A stretch of DNA of 12,558 bases from NCBI GenBank assembly GCA_030620655.1, contig JAUXEH010000053.1:1-12558 (forward strand), given 5' to 3'. Source of the stretch: Candidatus Aminicenantota bacterium. Lineage in GTDB: Bacteria > Acidobacteriota > Aminicenantia > Aminicenantales > Aminicenantaceae. The stretch's first letter is position 1; every line of letters begins with the position of its first letter. This document shows positions 6,006 through 12,558 of this stretch, piece by piece. Both the position numbers and the translations under genes were made by a program. The notes beneath the pieces were generated by a model. It was not told the DNA's origin. It searched no databases and saw nothing but the letters and a program-made list of their open reading frames with translations.

Positions 6006-7846
6006 AACGAGACCAGCTCCACCAGAAATTGTTTCGAGAGGCTGCGCCACACGAACCTTATCTGGAATCGGCCGGCATCTCTTATGAGATACAGGTCGAC
6101 ATTGCTCATGCGGTTCCGCAGGAAATCATAGTTCAGCAGCGAATGAAATCGCCAGCTGCGGAACAGCCCCAGGGAGATGTCCGCGAAGGTCTGCTGCCAC
6201 CGCCTGATCTTGGGGTCATAGGAGACCGAGACCCAGCCGTTCAGCCAGGGCCGGGGATTGGCCCGGAGGATAAGGCTCAGGTCTTGACTGGTGGTTCCCT
6301 CGATAAGCCAGTTCTGCGACCGCCGCCGTGTCTGCGCGCTGTAGAACGTCTCGAAATACACGCCCTGGAACAGCTTTTTCCTGAGATTCAGAATGAATCC
6401 GGCCGAGGTAAAATTGCGCTTCTGCTTTTCGACAAACTGCTCGGCGGAGATACGAAAATCCAAACTGAAACCCTTGGACAGGTCCAGAGTCTGAGTCGAG
6501 AGGTTGAGGGCGGTGTTGTTGCTGTAGGTCTGCTCCTGCTCCTCAGAGGTCTTCAGCTGGTTATAGATGAGGATGTTGCTGACCTGGATCGTGAGCAGCC
6601 CCCCGTAGAAGGTGAGCGGATTGATTCCCAGCCGGATCTGAGGGCGGGAAAGGAGCTCCGATCCCATGAGGTCATAGTTGAGGTAGTAATCGGCCGAGAG
6701 GTTGAACACACGGGAGGAATGCGCCAGGCTGAAGGCGCCGGACAGGATCTCCGAATACTCGTCGCTCCCGCCTATCTTGATCCGTGAATAATCGGAGTTG
6801 AGTAGGAGATTCAGCCCCCGGACAAGGGTGGCACCGTAGGCCAGGTTGCCGACGATCTGCTGTTGAAGATCGGACCTTGCGCCCAGGGAAAGCTCGCCGT
6901 ACCGCCCCCCCGCCACCTGGGCCTGGGCCCCGAACCATGCTTCTCCCTTGAAATTGACCGGCTTGTTGAAGGCGAAATCAAAATTGGTGCTGAGCGCGTT
7001 CGACCACCTCTTGTTGACAAAGAGGTTCGAATTCCAGAGCCTTGAGGAATTGTAGCTCCCGTTGAAACCCAGCATCGTGCTGCTGTTGTATACCAGAGAG
7101 GTGGAATGCAGGAGGTCGGCCTGCCGCGCCGGCCCCTGATAATCCTTCAAAAACGACCGCTCCTCATAATGCAGGCTGGTAAAACTGGTGATCAGATCTT
7201 TCTCCGTGTAATTATAACTCGCCCTGCCGATCAGGCCCTGCGACCTGGTGTACCAGACCTTATCCAGGGAGAACCCGCCCCCCCTCTGCTCCAGCCCATC
7301 CGAGAGTTTGAACCGGGAGAAACTCAGCGAGGGCAGCCCTTCCACATAGAAGGTCACCTCGAAACCTATGACTTCATACGTTTCGGAAATCTGGACGCTC
7401 TGACACGTGCAGTACAGCAGCGATCTCTGGATCTGCGTCAGAGTCAAATCGTCCAACTGGGGAAGCGGCGGGAGGACCTCCTTTTCGGCCGGCTCTCCGA
7501 CGTACTGTTCCTCGAGGCGCTCCCCGTAGACGATCAGATTGCCCCGGTTTTTTTCAGGATCGAAGACGAGTTCGTCTCCCGTCAGCGTAGTCTCTGCTCG
7601 AGTGAGAGTCACACGGCCGAGAGCCTGAAACGAGCGGGACTTGATATCGACCTTCAAGCGGACACAGGATACGGTGTATCCGGCCCATTCAAAGGAAACG
7701 TCCCGGCCGAATATTCGATTGAGGTCATAGCTGTAGGCGAGATAATCGCCCCGCAGCTCAAGGACCGGTCGCTCGGAGCCGAAGAGAGAGGGGGCGCAGA
7801 CGGCTGCCAGCCATGCTGACAGAAGGACCGGCCCTAGCTTTCTCAA
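6002..7846 (-). CDS. OstA/LptD-like outer-membrane beta-barrel protein
   Basis: 614 residues from a TTG start. The codon just before the TTG is an in-frame TAA and no ATG follows for a long way. The TTG overlaps the previous stop as TTGA, so translational coupling is likely. Residues 1-24 are a signal peptide. Residues 28-110 look like an OstA/LptA domain (repeated strands such as FQALGRVTLTRAETTLTGDE). CTCQ at 146-149 and the following GFEVTFYVEGLPSLSFSRF resemble the LptD junction before the barrel. From about 190 to the end there are many amphipathic strands rich in Tyr, Asn and Ser, with a C-terminal block (LYLIRDAGRFQIRF, then KQFLVEL) reminiscent of LptD's last strands. LptD inserts lipopolysaccharide into the outer leaflet; E. 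coli LptD has 784 residues, so this is short. It could be an LptD paralogue exporting another lipid. Confidence 0.75.
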   Translation of the reverse strand: MRKLGPVLLSAWLAAVCAPSLFGSERPVLELRGDYLAYSYDLNRIFGRDVSFEWAGYTVSCVRLKVDIKSRSFQALGRVTLTRAETTLTGDELVFDPEKNRGNLIVYGERLEEQYVGEPAEKEVLPPLPQLDDLTLTQIQRSLLYCTCQSVQISETYEVIGFEVTFYVEGLPSLSFSRFKLSDGLEQRGGGFSLDKVWYTRSQGLIGRASYNYTEKDLITSFTSLHYEERSFLKDYQGPARQADLLHSTSLVYNSSTMLGFNGSYNSSRLWNSNLFVNKRWSNALSTNFDFAFNKPVNFKGEAWFGAQAQVAGGRYGELSLGARSDLQQQIVGNLAYGATLVRGLNLLLNSDYSRIKIGGSDEYSEILSGAFSLAHSSRVFNLSADYYLNYDLMGSELLSRPQIRLGINPLTFYGGLLTIQVSNILIYNQLKTSEEQEQTYSNNTALNLSTQTLDLSKGFSLDFRISAEQFVEKQKRNFTSAGFILNLRKKLFQGVYFETFYSAQTRRRSQNWLIEGTTSQDLSLILRANPRPWLNGWVSVSYDPKIRRWQQTFADISLGLFRSWRFHSLLNYDFLRNRMSNVDLYLIRDAGRFQIRFVWRSLSKQFLVELVSL

Positions 7847-8577
7847 TTATTTAGTCGCAGCTGATAGATCTTCTGATTACCATCCGCGTTCCACAGGTCA
7901 AAGCCGTCAAACGCCAAACCCCGCGGCGCCTGACCCGGAGACAGGAACGTCTTCAACACGCCTCCCTGCAGCGACACTTGATAGATCGTCAGTGTCGTGG
8001 AGTCGGAAAGCCAGAGAGCGCCGCCATCGAAGGCCATGCCGTCCACCCTCTTGCCCGGATTGGCGAAAGTAGACAGGATCTCACCTGTCAAGGAATCGAC
8101 CTGGAGGATCTTGTTGGAGAGGGAATCCGCGATCCATAGGGACCCGCCGCTCCCATACACCAGGGCCGAGAAGGCGCCCTTCTGGAGATCGAGGCGCTTC
8201 TGGATGCCGCCTGTCAGGATACCGACCTTGAAGATGGTGGCGCCGGCCTCGCTGCAGATCCACAGATCCTGGCCGTCGAAGGTGACGCCGGACAGCAGCG
8301 CTTGGGGCGATGCGATCGACCTGACCAGAGCCCCGTTCAATCGGTTCAGGCTGTAGAGGATGTCCGTGTACCCATCGGCATTCCAGAGGGTGTTTCCATC
8401 CCAGGCCAGTCCCAGGGGAACGGCGGCGGGGGTCAGGAAGGTGTTGACGACCTCGAACAGGGTTTCGCTGGCTTCGGGATCGAAGGGGCTGTCGAAGATC
8501 CGGTCTTGGCATCCGGGGAAGACCAGAAGGCTAAAAAGAAAAATGGAGAGTAACGGCCATGCCTTTATAGTCAACAC
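7843..8577 (-). CDS. Beta-propeller putative lipoprotein
   Basis: 244 residues from a GTG start at 8577. The signal peptide (1-22) ends in VFPGC, making Cys23 the candidate lipidation site. The mature protein consists of about five repeats of 38-45 residues built on the pattern G-x-x-F/W-D-G-x-x-L-W-x-x-D, for example GLAWDGNTLWNADG, GVTFDGQDLWICSE, GMAFDGGALWLSD and GLAFDGFDLWNADG. Each is followed by an I-Y-x-hydrophobic strand and often LTG or NG. This is a beta-propeller of the broad SMP-30/glutamine cyclotransferase-like or NHL-like type. I see no obvious catalytic set, so a binding or scaffold role is more likely. The start lies 47 bp inside the upstream gene, and the end overlaps the barrel gene by 4 bp. 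It is the second propeller protein in this operon. Confidence 0.82.
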   Translation of the reverse strand: MLTIKAWPLLSIFLFSLLVFPGCQDRIFDSPFDPEASETLFEVVNTFLTPAAVPLGLAWDGNTLWNADGYTDILYSLNRLNGALVRSIASPQALLSGVTFDGQDLWICSEAGATIFKVGILTGGIQKRLDLQKGAFSALVYGSGGSLWIADSLSNKILQVDSLTGEILSTFANPGKRVDGMAFDGGALWLSDSTTLTIYQVSLQGGVLKTFLSPGQAPRGLAFDGFDLWNADGNQKIYQLRLNN

Positions 8578-8986
8578 TTTGCAGCTGCAACTTTAGTTTT
8601 TGTTTTTCCTTTTTTTTAACAATAACATAAATATCGAGCAAATTCACTGCCCAAATACCGACCGCCGCCAGTATGAATATGTTCCGCTTCTTGTCATAGT
8701 CCTCGGTCAGCTCCCGGTAGCGGACGGCATCCTCCACATTGTCCGCATCCCGGTACCGGCTGTAGTACGTGTTCCCCTTGTGATTGTTGTAGAGGATCTG
8801 GTAGATGCTGAACACCTCTGCACCGAGGAACAGGATCCCTTCGACGTAGCGCTTTTCCGCCAGTTGGCCCCAGCCGGGGATGAGGAGGGATTTTTTCAGA
8901 GAGGACAGACCGGTTTCGGGCTGTGAATCCTGGGCTGCTTCGCCCTGGAGAGCGAAGCAGGGCTGGAGACAGAACCAAGCTAACAA
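8531..8986 (-). CDS. DUF5683-like small membrane protein
   Basis: 151 residues from the TTG at 8986. The segment LKKSLLIPGWGQLAEKRYVEG (30-50) carries the S-x-x-x-PGxGQ signature typical of DUF5683-type proteins. It is followed by a hydrophobic helix (46-64), a polar YYSRYRDADNVEDAVRYREL stretch, a second membrane helix (about 101-122) with the conserved NLLDIYV, and a basic tail ending in VTLHFSF. The function of the family is unknown; members occur with envelope genes. The true start may lie upstream: the frame is open to a CTG at 9013 preceded by GGGAG 7 nt away, which would give a complete signal peptide (RGKSATCLLLAWFCLQPCFA). The TTG has no visible ribosome-binding site. The last 47 bp overlap the next gene in a different frame. 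Confidence 0.8.
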   Translation of the reverse strand: MLAWFCLQPCFALQGEAAQDSQPETGLSSLKKSLLIPGWGQLAEKRYVEGILFLGAEVFSIYQILYNNHKGNTYYSRYRDADNVEDAVRYRELTEDYDKKRNIFILAAVGIWAVNLLDIYVIVKKKEKQKLKLQLQSVDYKGMAVTLHFSF

Positions 8987-9015
8987 GAGACAGGTCGCGG
9001 ATTTGCCTCTCAGGT

Positions 9016-10956
9016 TTACTCTCCCGGAACCTTAAAGTGCTGGAGGCGGTTGTTCTCCTTGTCCACGACGTAGATCTCCCCCTTGCCGTCTACGGCCAAG
9101 GCATTGGGCAGGTTGAACTGTCCGAGACCTTGGCCGTACGTGCCCCACTGCATCAGGAATTTCCCTTGGGGATCGAACTTGATGACACGGTGATTCCCCG
9201 AATCGGCCACAAAGATGAACCCTTGGGCATCCACACACAGCCCCTTGGGCCTTTCCATCCTGTTCGCCCTCAGGTCAATCCTCCCCCAGGTCGCGGCATG
9301 CCGCCCGTCAGCGGAAAATTTATGCACTCCGTTGCTGTCGAGCACGAACAGCTCATCGCTCTGATTGAAAGCCAAGGAGACGGGTCCCCTGAGGATGCTG
9401 CCCCCTCCCTGCTTGCCGAGGATGCCGGCGGGCTTGAGGATGTGGGAAAATTTTTTCACACAGTGGTTTCCGTAATCGGCGACATACACCTCGCCCTGGC
9501 TGTTTACGGCCACCGCCAAGGGAAGGCGGAATTTCTCCGGGCTGTCCCCTTCTCCGCCGACTTTCAGGAGAAACTGTCCGCCCTTGTTGTACTTGTAGAC
9601 ACTGTGTCTCACGGAATCCGTGATATACACACTGCCGTCCCCGGCAACCGCGATCCCGGTGAGGGTCTTGAGGCCCGGCGCACCCCTTCCGCCGACCTCC
9701 CAATTGGGCACGGCCCTTCCCTCGGCATCGAATTTCCTGACTTTGACCCGGCTGCCATCGATGACGTAGAAATTCCCCTGCCGATCGAAGGCGATGTCCT
9801 TCGGCTTGGAGAACGTCCCCCCTCTGCCCCCTGATATCCTGCGCACGACGTCGTATTTCCCTGGGGTCAGAGCAATGCTTATGATCTGATTGAGCTCCTC
9901 ATTCTGTTCTACCACGATCTCGTCTTCCCAGACGACATAGTTGTCTTTTACCACCCTCAGCTTGTGTGTCCCGAAGGACACATACTCCAGGAGACAGTCG
10001 GTGACCATCCCCGTATCCTCCCCGTCCAGAGAAACCCTCGCACCCTCAGGTGCAGATTCGATCCCCAGGTTCTTGCCGACCCTTTCCAGGAGGTATTCCT
10101 TCGCATACGTGATTTCAGGCAGCAGGATCGCCTCGGTAATGGTGGCGAAGCCCTCCTTCCTGATCACGAGCTCGAACTGGGGCGACTCGGATTTGATGAT
10201 CTTGGGTGAGCGGCCTTCCAGCCTGCCGTCGATGAAGATCTCGGCATCAGAGGGCTGCGTCTGGATCTCCAGGGAATACTCACTGATCAGTCCCTTGTAT
10301 TCGAGCTCGGCGAACTCCATCAATTGGAGGAGTGTTTCGTCCATAGCCATGTAACGCGTATAGTCTTTGGCTAACCGTTCGTTGACCTCGAACATGTTCC
10401 GCATGGATTCGAGCGCCTGGATCGGGTTTCCCTGCTGGGCATGGGCCACCGCCATCAGATAGAAGATCTCGGTCGCGATCTTCCCCCTCAAAGAAAAATC
10501 GGAGATGCGGAACGCCTTGGCGAGCACCGGCTGCAGCGAATCGACGGCATCCTCCAGGTCTCTTTTCTGGGCGACCTGCTGCCGGCTCTGGGCGATTATC
10601 TGTTCGATCTGTGCGACCACGTCTTCCTGGCTCGGCTCGACCCGCATATCGACCGGCGTTTCTTGAGCCAGGTCCTCCTCACTGACCTCCTCCACTCCCC
10701 ATTTGTGGATGTAGCCTGAGTAGGCCTGTCCCTCGATCTCGACAGAGGCCCTGTACCAGTCTCCCTCCTGCGCCACGATTGTCAGAACCGTTCCCAGGTT
10801 CAAGCGGTAGAGGGTTTCCGCGCCGAAGTCGGGCTGGGCCTTCAGGCGGGAACCGTCGGTGGTCACACGCAGCTTGGTCTGGCCCTGGGCATAGACCATG
10901 CATACCACCAAAAGACAAAGCAAACTGAAGATCAAAATACGCTTGGCTGCGGCCAT
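9016..10956 (-). CDS. Secreted SH3-PEGA-NHL beta-propeller protein
   Basis: 646 residues. The signal peptide spans 1-23 (cut after VYA). A bacterial SH3-like domain at 28-90 contains LYRLNLGTVLTIVAQEGDWYRA. A helical, TPR-like region follows at 105-225. Two PEGA domains come next: 227-291 (QPSDAEIFIDGRLEGRSP) and 296-364 (SAPEGARVSLDGEDTG). Residues 370-646 form an NHL propeller of six repeats, for example KPKDIAFDRQGNFYVIDGS, VAVNSQGEVYVADYGNH and LCVDAQGFIFVADSGNHRV. SH3 and PEGA domains usually bind cell-wall or surface glycan or protein; NHL propellers bind ligands or proteins. A periplasmic scaffold or sensor is therefore likely. The ATG at 10956 has AAGGA 8 nt upstream, overlapping the kinase stop codon 10 bp away, which argues for co-translation with the kinase gene. 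Confidence 0.88.
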   Translation of the reverse strand: MAAAKRILIFSLLCLLVVCMVYAQGQTKLRVTTDGSRLKAQPDFGAETLYRLNLGTVLTIVAQEGDWYRASVEIEGQAYSGYIHKWGVEEVSEEDLAQETPVDMRVEPSQEDVVAQIEQIIAQSRQQVAQKRDLEDAVDSLQPVLAKAFRISDFSLRGKIATEIFYLMAVAHAQQGNPIQALESMRNMFEVNERLAKDYTRYMAMDETLLQLMEFAELEYKGLISEYSLEIQTQPSDAEIFIDGRLEGRSPKIIKSESPQFELVIRKEGFATITEAILLPEITYAKEYLLERVGKNLGIESAPEGARVSLDGEDTGMVTDCLLEYVSFGTHKLRVVKDNYVVWEDEIVVEQNEELNQIISIALTPGKYDVVRRISGGRGGTFSKPKDIAFDRQGNFYVIDGSRVKVRKFDAEGRAVPNWEVGGRGAPGLKTLTGIAVAGDGSVYITDSVRHSVYKYNKGGQFLLKVGGEGDSPEKFRLPLAVAVNSQGEVYVADYGNHCVKKFSHILKPAGILGKQGGGSILRGPVSLAFNQSDELFVLDSNGVHKFSADGRHAATWGRIDLRANRMERPKGLCVDAQGFIFVADSGNHRVIKFDPQGKFLMQWGTYGQGLGQFNLPNALAVDGKGEIYVVDKENNRLQHFKVPGE

Positions 10957-10966
10957 GACACGATCC

Positions 10967-12558
10967 TTAATTGAATTTCTTGGTCGTATAATCCAGGATG
11001 ACCCAGCTCCGGCCTCTCTTTGCCAGCCGCCAGGTCACCTCCCCATTGAAAACTTCTTTCCGGATGCCCTCGGCGCGGGACACGCCCTGCACGATCTTGA
11101 AAAAAGTGACATCGGCAGTGTCGCCGTTCAACCGGATGCTGATCCTTTCGGGCGGGATGAGGCATTGGATGCTGTCGTAGTTGTTGAACAGATCCCTGAT
11201 CTCCGCCTGCTTCTTGGTCAAGCTGCCGGCATCGAACGCGCTGAGCAAGGCGATGTCCTCCGATTCTTCGGCCGAGCGCTGGCGTTCGACCAGGGCCCGG
11301 ATATCACGCAGGGCCGCCAGCGCCGCGCTTGCCTGGTTGAGGATCTGCCGCGCGGTTTGGTTGTTCGGGTCTTTCTGGAGGACGGCGGCCATCAGGTCCC
11401 GGCTCTTCTGGTAGTCTCCAGCCCGGAAGCTGGCCCTCCCCTCCCCGACCTGCCGTTCGATCTCCCTGTCGATACGATTCTTGGTGGCAGGAGGGATCGG
11501 CCTGGCCTTTACCGGGACGAAGTCATGGTCTTCTTTCTCGCTCAGGGCCCCATCCAGGACATCGGAGGCCTGTATATGGGGGGCAGGCAGGGTGATGAGA
11601 TCCGGCTGCGAGGAAAAAAGCGTCCGGATCAGCTGCGGCTTGAACGCGAACATCCCGGCCGCCGCGGCCGCCAGGACAACAGCCGCCACCACAAAAGGCA
11701 GCCATGTCCTGCGCTGCTTCTCCTCGTCCTCATGCGCGGCATCGTAGATCATGGTCTCATCCGCGCTGAAGGGCAGCGACGCCTTCTTCAGGGCGGCGGC
11801 CAGCTCCCGGCCGGTCTGGTAGCGGTCCTTGGGATCTTTGGCCAGCGCCTTCCGTATGATCGGCTCGAACGCCTGGACCCCCGTGTTCCTGGCCTGGGAG
11901 AGAGTGGGAGGATCTTCATGGGCGATCTTGTACACCACGGTCGTGATGTGTTCGCCCTCGAAAGGCCGCCTGTTGGTGAAGAGCTCGAACAGGATCACAC
12001 CCAGGGAGAAGAGATCGGCCCGGGAATCCACGCTCTTGCCCATCACCTGTTCCGGGGACATGTAGCTGGGAGTCCCCATGACGGAACCGGCCGTGGTCAT
12101 GGTCGACATCTCGAGCCGGGCCACACCGAAGTCCACCAGGAAGGGATTCCCCGTGTCATCGATCAGGATGTTGGCCGGCTTGACGTCCCGGTGTATGACA
12201 CCCTGGGAGTGGGCATAATCCAGGGCCTCACACATCCGCTCCATGAGCCGGACGATCTCGGGCGGCTTATAACTCTTGCCCGAATCCAGGATCTCTTTCA
12301 GGCTCTTTCCCTTGGCCAACTGCATGACGATGTAGGTCAGGTCGCCTTCCCTGCCCACCTCGTAGATGGTGATGATGCTGGGGTGCTCCAGCTTGCCGAC
12401 CGCCTGCGCCTCCCGGATGAAGCGCCTCATGATCTCGTCTTTGCCCGCGGCGTCGGAGAGCATGTCGAAGCGGATGGTCTTGATGGCCACTTCCCGGTCG
12501 ATGTCGGGGTCGAGCGCCTTGTAGACGATCCCCATGGCCCCTTGACCCAGGGTGTCCA
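10967..12558 (-). CDS. Membrane-anchored Ser/Thr protein kinase, N-terminus outside window
   Basis: About 529 residues are visible. The ATG at 12535 is not the start: it lies within the glycine-rich loop, LGQGAMGIVYKA, read across the edge. Numbering from that Met, the PknB-type kinase domain has the VAIK lysine (19), the helix-C Glu (42), HRDVKPANIL (115-124), DFG (135-137), an activation segment rich in Thr (145-155), SPE (160-162) and DSRADLFSLGV (170-180). All catalytic residues are present. A juxtamembrane stretch leads to one membrane helix (279-299, Ala/Val rich). The outside part has a linker, a TPR-like helical pair (365-402) and a C-terminal alpha-beta domain (425-522) with a TWRLAKRGRSWVILDY end typical of NTF2/SnoaL-like folds. 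It probably senses or binds something in the periplasm and phosphorylates cytoplasmic targets. It is the first visible gene of the operon. Confidence 0.93.
   Translation of the reverse strand, partial: DTLGQGAMGIVYKALDPDIDREVAIKTIRFDMLSDAAGKDEIMRRFIREAQAVGKLEHPSIITIYEVGREGDLTYIVMQLAKGKSLKEILDSGKSYKPPEIVRLMERMCEALDYAHSQGVIHRDVKPANILIDDTGNPFLVDFGVARLEMSTMTTAGSVMGTPSYMSPEQVMGKSVDSRADLFSLGVILFELFTNRRPFEGEHITTVVYKIAHEDPPTLSQARNTGVQAFEPIIRKALAKDPKDRYQTGRELAAALKKASLPFSADETMIYDAAHEDEEKQRRTWLPFVVAAVVLAAAAAGMFAFKPQLIRTLFSSQPDLITLPAPHIQASDVLDGALSEKEDHDFVPVKARPIPPATKNRIDREIERQVGEGRASFRAGDYQKSRDLMAAVLQKDPNNQTARQILNQASAALAALRDIRALVERQRSAEESEDIALLSAFDAGSLTKKQAEIRDLFNNYDSIQCLIPPERISIRLNGDTADVTFFKIVQGVSRAEGIRKEVFNGEVTWRLAKRGRSWVILDYTTKKFN

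Noticed and set aside
6006..6050. Longer start (ATG at 6050) for the small lipoprotein
   Set aside because: It would place 15 residues before the signal peptide and bury 49 bp in the barrel gene. The ATGA overlap at 6002-6005 fits better.
8923..9834. Plus-strand reading frame of 303 codons opposite the NHL protein
   Set aside because: The periodicity of its translation mirrors the NHL repeats read from the other strand, and no start signal was seen.

Overview
The window looks like chromosomal DNA of a Gram-negative (diderm) bacterium of moderately high GC content, with dense and mostly overlapping genes. Outer-membrane character comes from an LptD-like barrel protein, two putative lipoproteins and several signal peptides. 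A eukaryotic-type Ser/Thr kinase, PEGA and NHL repeats and a DUF5683-like protein together recall Acidobacteriota-type lineages such as Aminicenantes. That assignment is an impression, not a demonstrated affiliation. I saw no rRNA, tRNA, CRISPR array, insertion sequence or phage gene.

Left part (1-3673): an exported C69-family (Ntn-hydrolase) dipeptidase, cut off by the window edge, reads leftward from a well-formed sigma70-like promoter. Divergent to it is a NIF3-family metal-binding protein. The NIF3 gene meets a leftward MFS transporter tail to tail with no base between the stop codons. The MFS gene has a leader of roughly 150 nt containing a near-consensus promoter, a G8 run and a short dyad.

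Middle (3957-5480): a glutamine synthetase superfamily enzyme of about 500 residues, with its own promoter-like sequence inside the end of the upstream gene. A 10-bp perfect stem-loop lies beyond its stop codon.

Right part (5520-12558): six tightly packed leftward genes form one apparent operon. In transcription order they are a membrane Ser/Thr protein kinase (5' end outside the window), a secreted SH3-PEGA-NHL propeller protein, a small DUF5683-like membrane protein, a propeller lipoprotein, an OstA/LptD-like outer-membrane barrel and a small lipoprotein. Junctions are 10 bp, 2-29 bp depending on the start chosen, a 47-bp overlap, a 4-bp TTGA overlap and a 4-bp ATGA overlap. The glutamine synthetase follows after 39 bp and may be partly co-transcribed. 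All six products are predicted to be membrane-bound, exported or outer-membrane-associated. The best candidate for an undescribed system here is therefore a kinase-linked envelope module built around the LptD-like barrel. Its substrate and function cannot be read from the sequence.
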